DNA of 7,730 nucleotides from Thermomicrobiaceae bacterium (lineage in GTDB: Bacteria > Chloroflexota > Chloroflexia > Thermomicrobiales > Thermomicrobiaceae). Made by a program: the position numbers and the translations under genes. Position 1 is the first letter of the stretch, and each line of letters begins with the position of its first letter. Positions 6,851 through 7,730 of this stretch are shown here, in pieces. The notes below the pieces were generated by a model. That model was not told the origin of the DNA. It made no database searches and saw nothing but the letters and a program-made list of their open reading frames with translations. The stretch lies in NCBI GenBank assembly GCA_007123655.1, contig SKKR01000294.1:1-7730 (forward strand), given 5' to 3'.

Positions 6851-7462
6851 ATGAACGGAAACGGAAGCCCGTTGCGGAGCAAAGAAACCGGTGATTACTG
6901 GCTCGAATTCAGACCTCGACCGTCTCGCGGTCGATTCTGGACAACCACGATCGGCCTGGCAGTCGTCCTGATGTTCCTCATTCCGGCGATTCTCGCCTGG
7001 AATGAGGCACCTCACGTTTTGCTTGTGTTTCTGAGCATCATCGGGACAGCCGTCGCTGCCCCGATATTCGTGGTCTCCTGGTACGCCGCCCGGATGTCCT
7101 ACCGGTTCGAGGGGCGCGACCTCGTCTTGAGCGTCGGCCCGTTGAGGAACGATCGGATTTCGGTCGATTCCATTGAATCGATATCGATTATCGATCTGCG
7201 CGTATCCCCGCTGGCATCGTTCCGATTTCCCGGACTTGTGTTGTTCGATGTCGACGTCATCGGGATGAGCAGGATGCGGATGTGCGCCACGTCTGCGACA
7301 GATCACGTCATGGTGATCGAAGCCGGTTCCCGGCGATATGGCATCACCCCGGATGACGAAACCGGGTTCATCGAGGCGATACTCGAGCGGGCAAGCTCAG
7401 CGATCAGGGTGCCAGAGAGAGGTGACTCCGCAGCGCTTCAAGACAACACGATATCGCGATAA
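6851..7462 (+). CDS. Two-helix membrane protein with a bacterial PH-like domain (bPH type)
   Basis: The 203-residue product has a basic N-terminus (R21, R23, R26, R28), then two hydrophobic helices at about 33-50 and 56-79 joined by a very short loop. This predicts a hairpin anchor with both ends in the cytoplasm. The remainder (about 82-180) is a beta-rich region: YRFEGRDLVLSVGPLRNDRI, then SIESISII, the FRFPGLVLFDVDVIG segment and HVMVIEAGSRRYGITPDDE, ending in a helix GFIEAILERA. This order matches membrane-anchored bacterial PH-domain proteins (bPH_5-like), whose molecular function is mostly unknown. An in-frame TGA at 6836-6838 lies just before the ATG at 6851, so this is the only plausible start. 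The ribosome binding site is weak (AGCGAGCG immediately before the ATG). The gene stands alone between non-coding regions. Membrane topology is well supported, while any role is unassigned. Confidence 0.72.
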   Translation: MNGNGSPLRSKETGDYWLEFRPRPSRGRFWTTTIGLAVVLMFLIPAILAWNEAPHVLLVFLSIIGTAVAAPIFVVSWYAARMSYRFEGRDLVLSVGPLRNDRISVDSIESISIIDLRVSPLASFRFPGLVLFDVDVIGMSRMRMCATSATDHVMVIEAGSRRYGITPDDETGFIEAILERASSAIRVPERGDSAALQDNTISR

Positions 7463-7547
7463 GCTGAAGGTACCCGGCTGATATCAGGGATTTCCTGACA
7501 GACAGCTGCTTGCACAAGTACTAGGATTAGATCGTGAAGAAATTAAC

Positions 7548-7629
7548 GGTGTTGCTGGCGGCCCGGGGAACTTGCACGACGCCAGGCCGTGATCATCGCT
7601 CCAGGTGATCGGATAATACTGGCAACACC
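7548..7629 (+). ncRNA. Candidate structured RNA element (three-way-junction pairing), speculative
   Basis: GGUGUUGCUGG (7548-7558) can pair over 11 positions with CUGGCAACACC (7619-7629), including two G-U pairs. Inside it, CGGCC (7559-7563) pairs with GGCCG (7585-7589). GAUCAU (7591-7596) pairs with GUGAUC (7605-7610), with one G-U pair. The closing helix directly abuts the second, which leaves a three-way junction with an 8-base strand GGAUAAUA on one side. It matches no riboswitch or small RNA that I can name. The strand is uncertain because G-U pairs were used for the plus strand only. Chance folding is a real alternative. Confidence 0.2.
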
Positions 7630-7681
7630 ATGCAGCCTCTTTCATCCTCTGCTTGACCTCTCGTACTCCCAACTTCAACGA

Positions 7682-7713
7682 GGGGCAGACGCTGGCTTCC
7701 CCGGCACTGCCCC
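7682..7713. repeat. Composite stem-loop near the right edge
   Basis: GGGGCAG (7682-7688) pairs with CTGCCCC (7707-7713). Within it GCTGG (7691-7695) pairs with CCGGC (7701-7705) around a 5-base loop, with one G-T pair. The result is a 12-bp hairpin with a small internal loop (AC opposite A). No T-run follows on either strand, so it is not a classical terminator. It may be a 3'-end or processing structure, or belong to a leader of a gene beyond the window. Confidence 0.4.
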
Positions 7714-7730
7714 AGCCTCATTAAAAGGAC

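Larger units (their letters stand above)
7463..7730. other. Intergenic tail without a confident gene; contains several pairing segments
   Basis: No reading frame here shows a recognisable protein family. A small hairpin (TCAGG 7484-7488, CCTGA 7494-7498) follows the PH-domain gene by 21 bases but lacks a U-run, so it is only a weak terminator candidate. A GTG frame at 7534-7608 encodes 24 residues starting MKKLTVLLAA and has AGGA (7523-7526) 7 bases upstream. It looks like the beginning of a signal peptide but stops at once. Two larger pairing structures (7548-7629 and 7682-7713) are listed separately. The composition is visibly less GC-rich than in the genes. Confidence 0.4.

Noticed and set aside
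7484..7678. Minus-strand 64-codon frame beginning MKLGVREVKQRM
   Set aside because: It has no family resemblance and no supporting context. The composition of its second half (Pro, Ser, Cys) looks non-coding.
7559..7730. Plus-strand frame open from about 7547 to the right edge, with a possible GTG at 7589
   Set aside because: The translation shows no recognisable motif, there is no good ribosome binding site, and it overlaps pairing segments. The open length is short enough to be chance.
1..7730. CRISPR array, transposon ends, tRNA or phage attachment sites, defence island
   Set aside because: I found no regularly spaced repeats, transposase or integrase motifs, or tRNA-like sequence. The genes look like ordinary chromosomal housekeeping and accessory genes.

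Overview
The window is a GC-rich bacterial chromosomal segment with five protein genes, all in their natural reading frames and none visibly broken. Four are complete and one (M16 peptidase) runs off the left edge. Gene content points to a free-living high-GC bacterium: a long AcnA-type aconitase, a cytosolic M16 peptidase with a glycine-rich insert, a bacterial archaeo-eukaryotic release factor (Vms1/eRF1-like) and a two-helix PH-domain membrane protein. A Chloroflexota (Thermomicrobia-like) or actinobacterial source would fit, but this is an inference from family flavour and base composition. No rRNA, tRNA, insertion sequence, integrase, phage gene or CRISPR array is visible.

Layout: bases 1-1063 (minus) are the N-terminal 354 codons of a zinc peptidase of family M16. 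Upstream of it, on the same strand, lies the complete aconitase gene (1221-3995), followed by an intrinsic terminator (1161-1186). The peptidase therefore probably has its own promoter in the 157-base gap. A 253-base divergent spacer (3996-4248) with a bulged inverted repeat separates aconitase from a plus-strand gene of the dihydrodipicolinate synthase / N-acetylneuraminate lyase superfamily (4249-5175), which keeps the Schiff-base lysine but lacks the usual catalytic tyrosine. That gene converges on a minus-strand release-factor-like gene (5250-6509), with one strong hairpin between them. A second divergent spacer (6510-6850) holds two inverted repeats and leads to a plus-strand membrane PH-domain protein (6851-7462). 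The last 268 bases hold no confident gene but contain several nested base-pairing segments and a very short signal-peptide-like reading frame.

How the genes work together: there is no evidence of one dedicated pathway. Aconitase is central carbon metabolism, the M16 protein is peptide or protein turnover, the lyase is probably sugar-acid or keto-acid catabolism, and the release-factor homologue is probably ribosome rescue or stress-related. Each gene appears to be its own transcription unit. The items most worth a second look are the release-factor-like gene with its GG-W-S-Q motif, the lyase with altered catalytic residues, the operator-like dyad just before the PH-domain gene, and the potentially structured 3' intergenic region.
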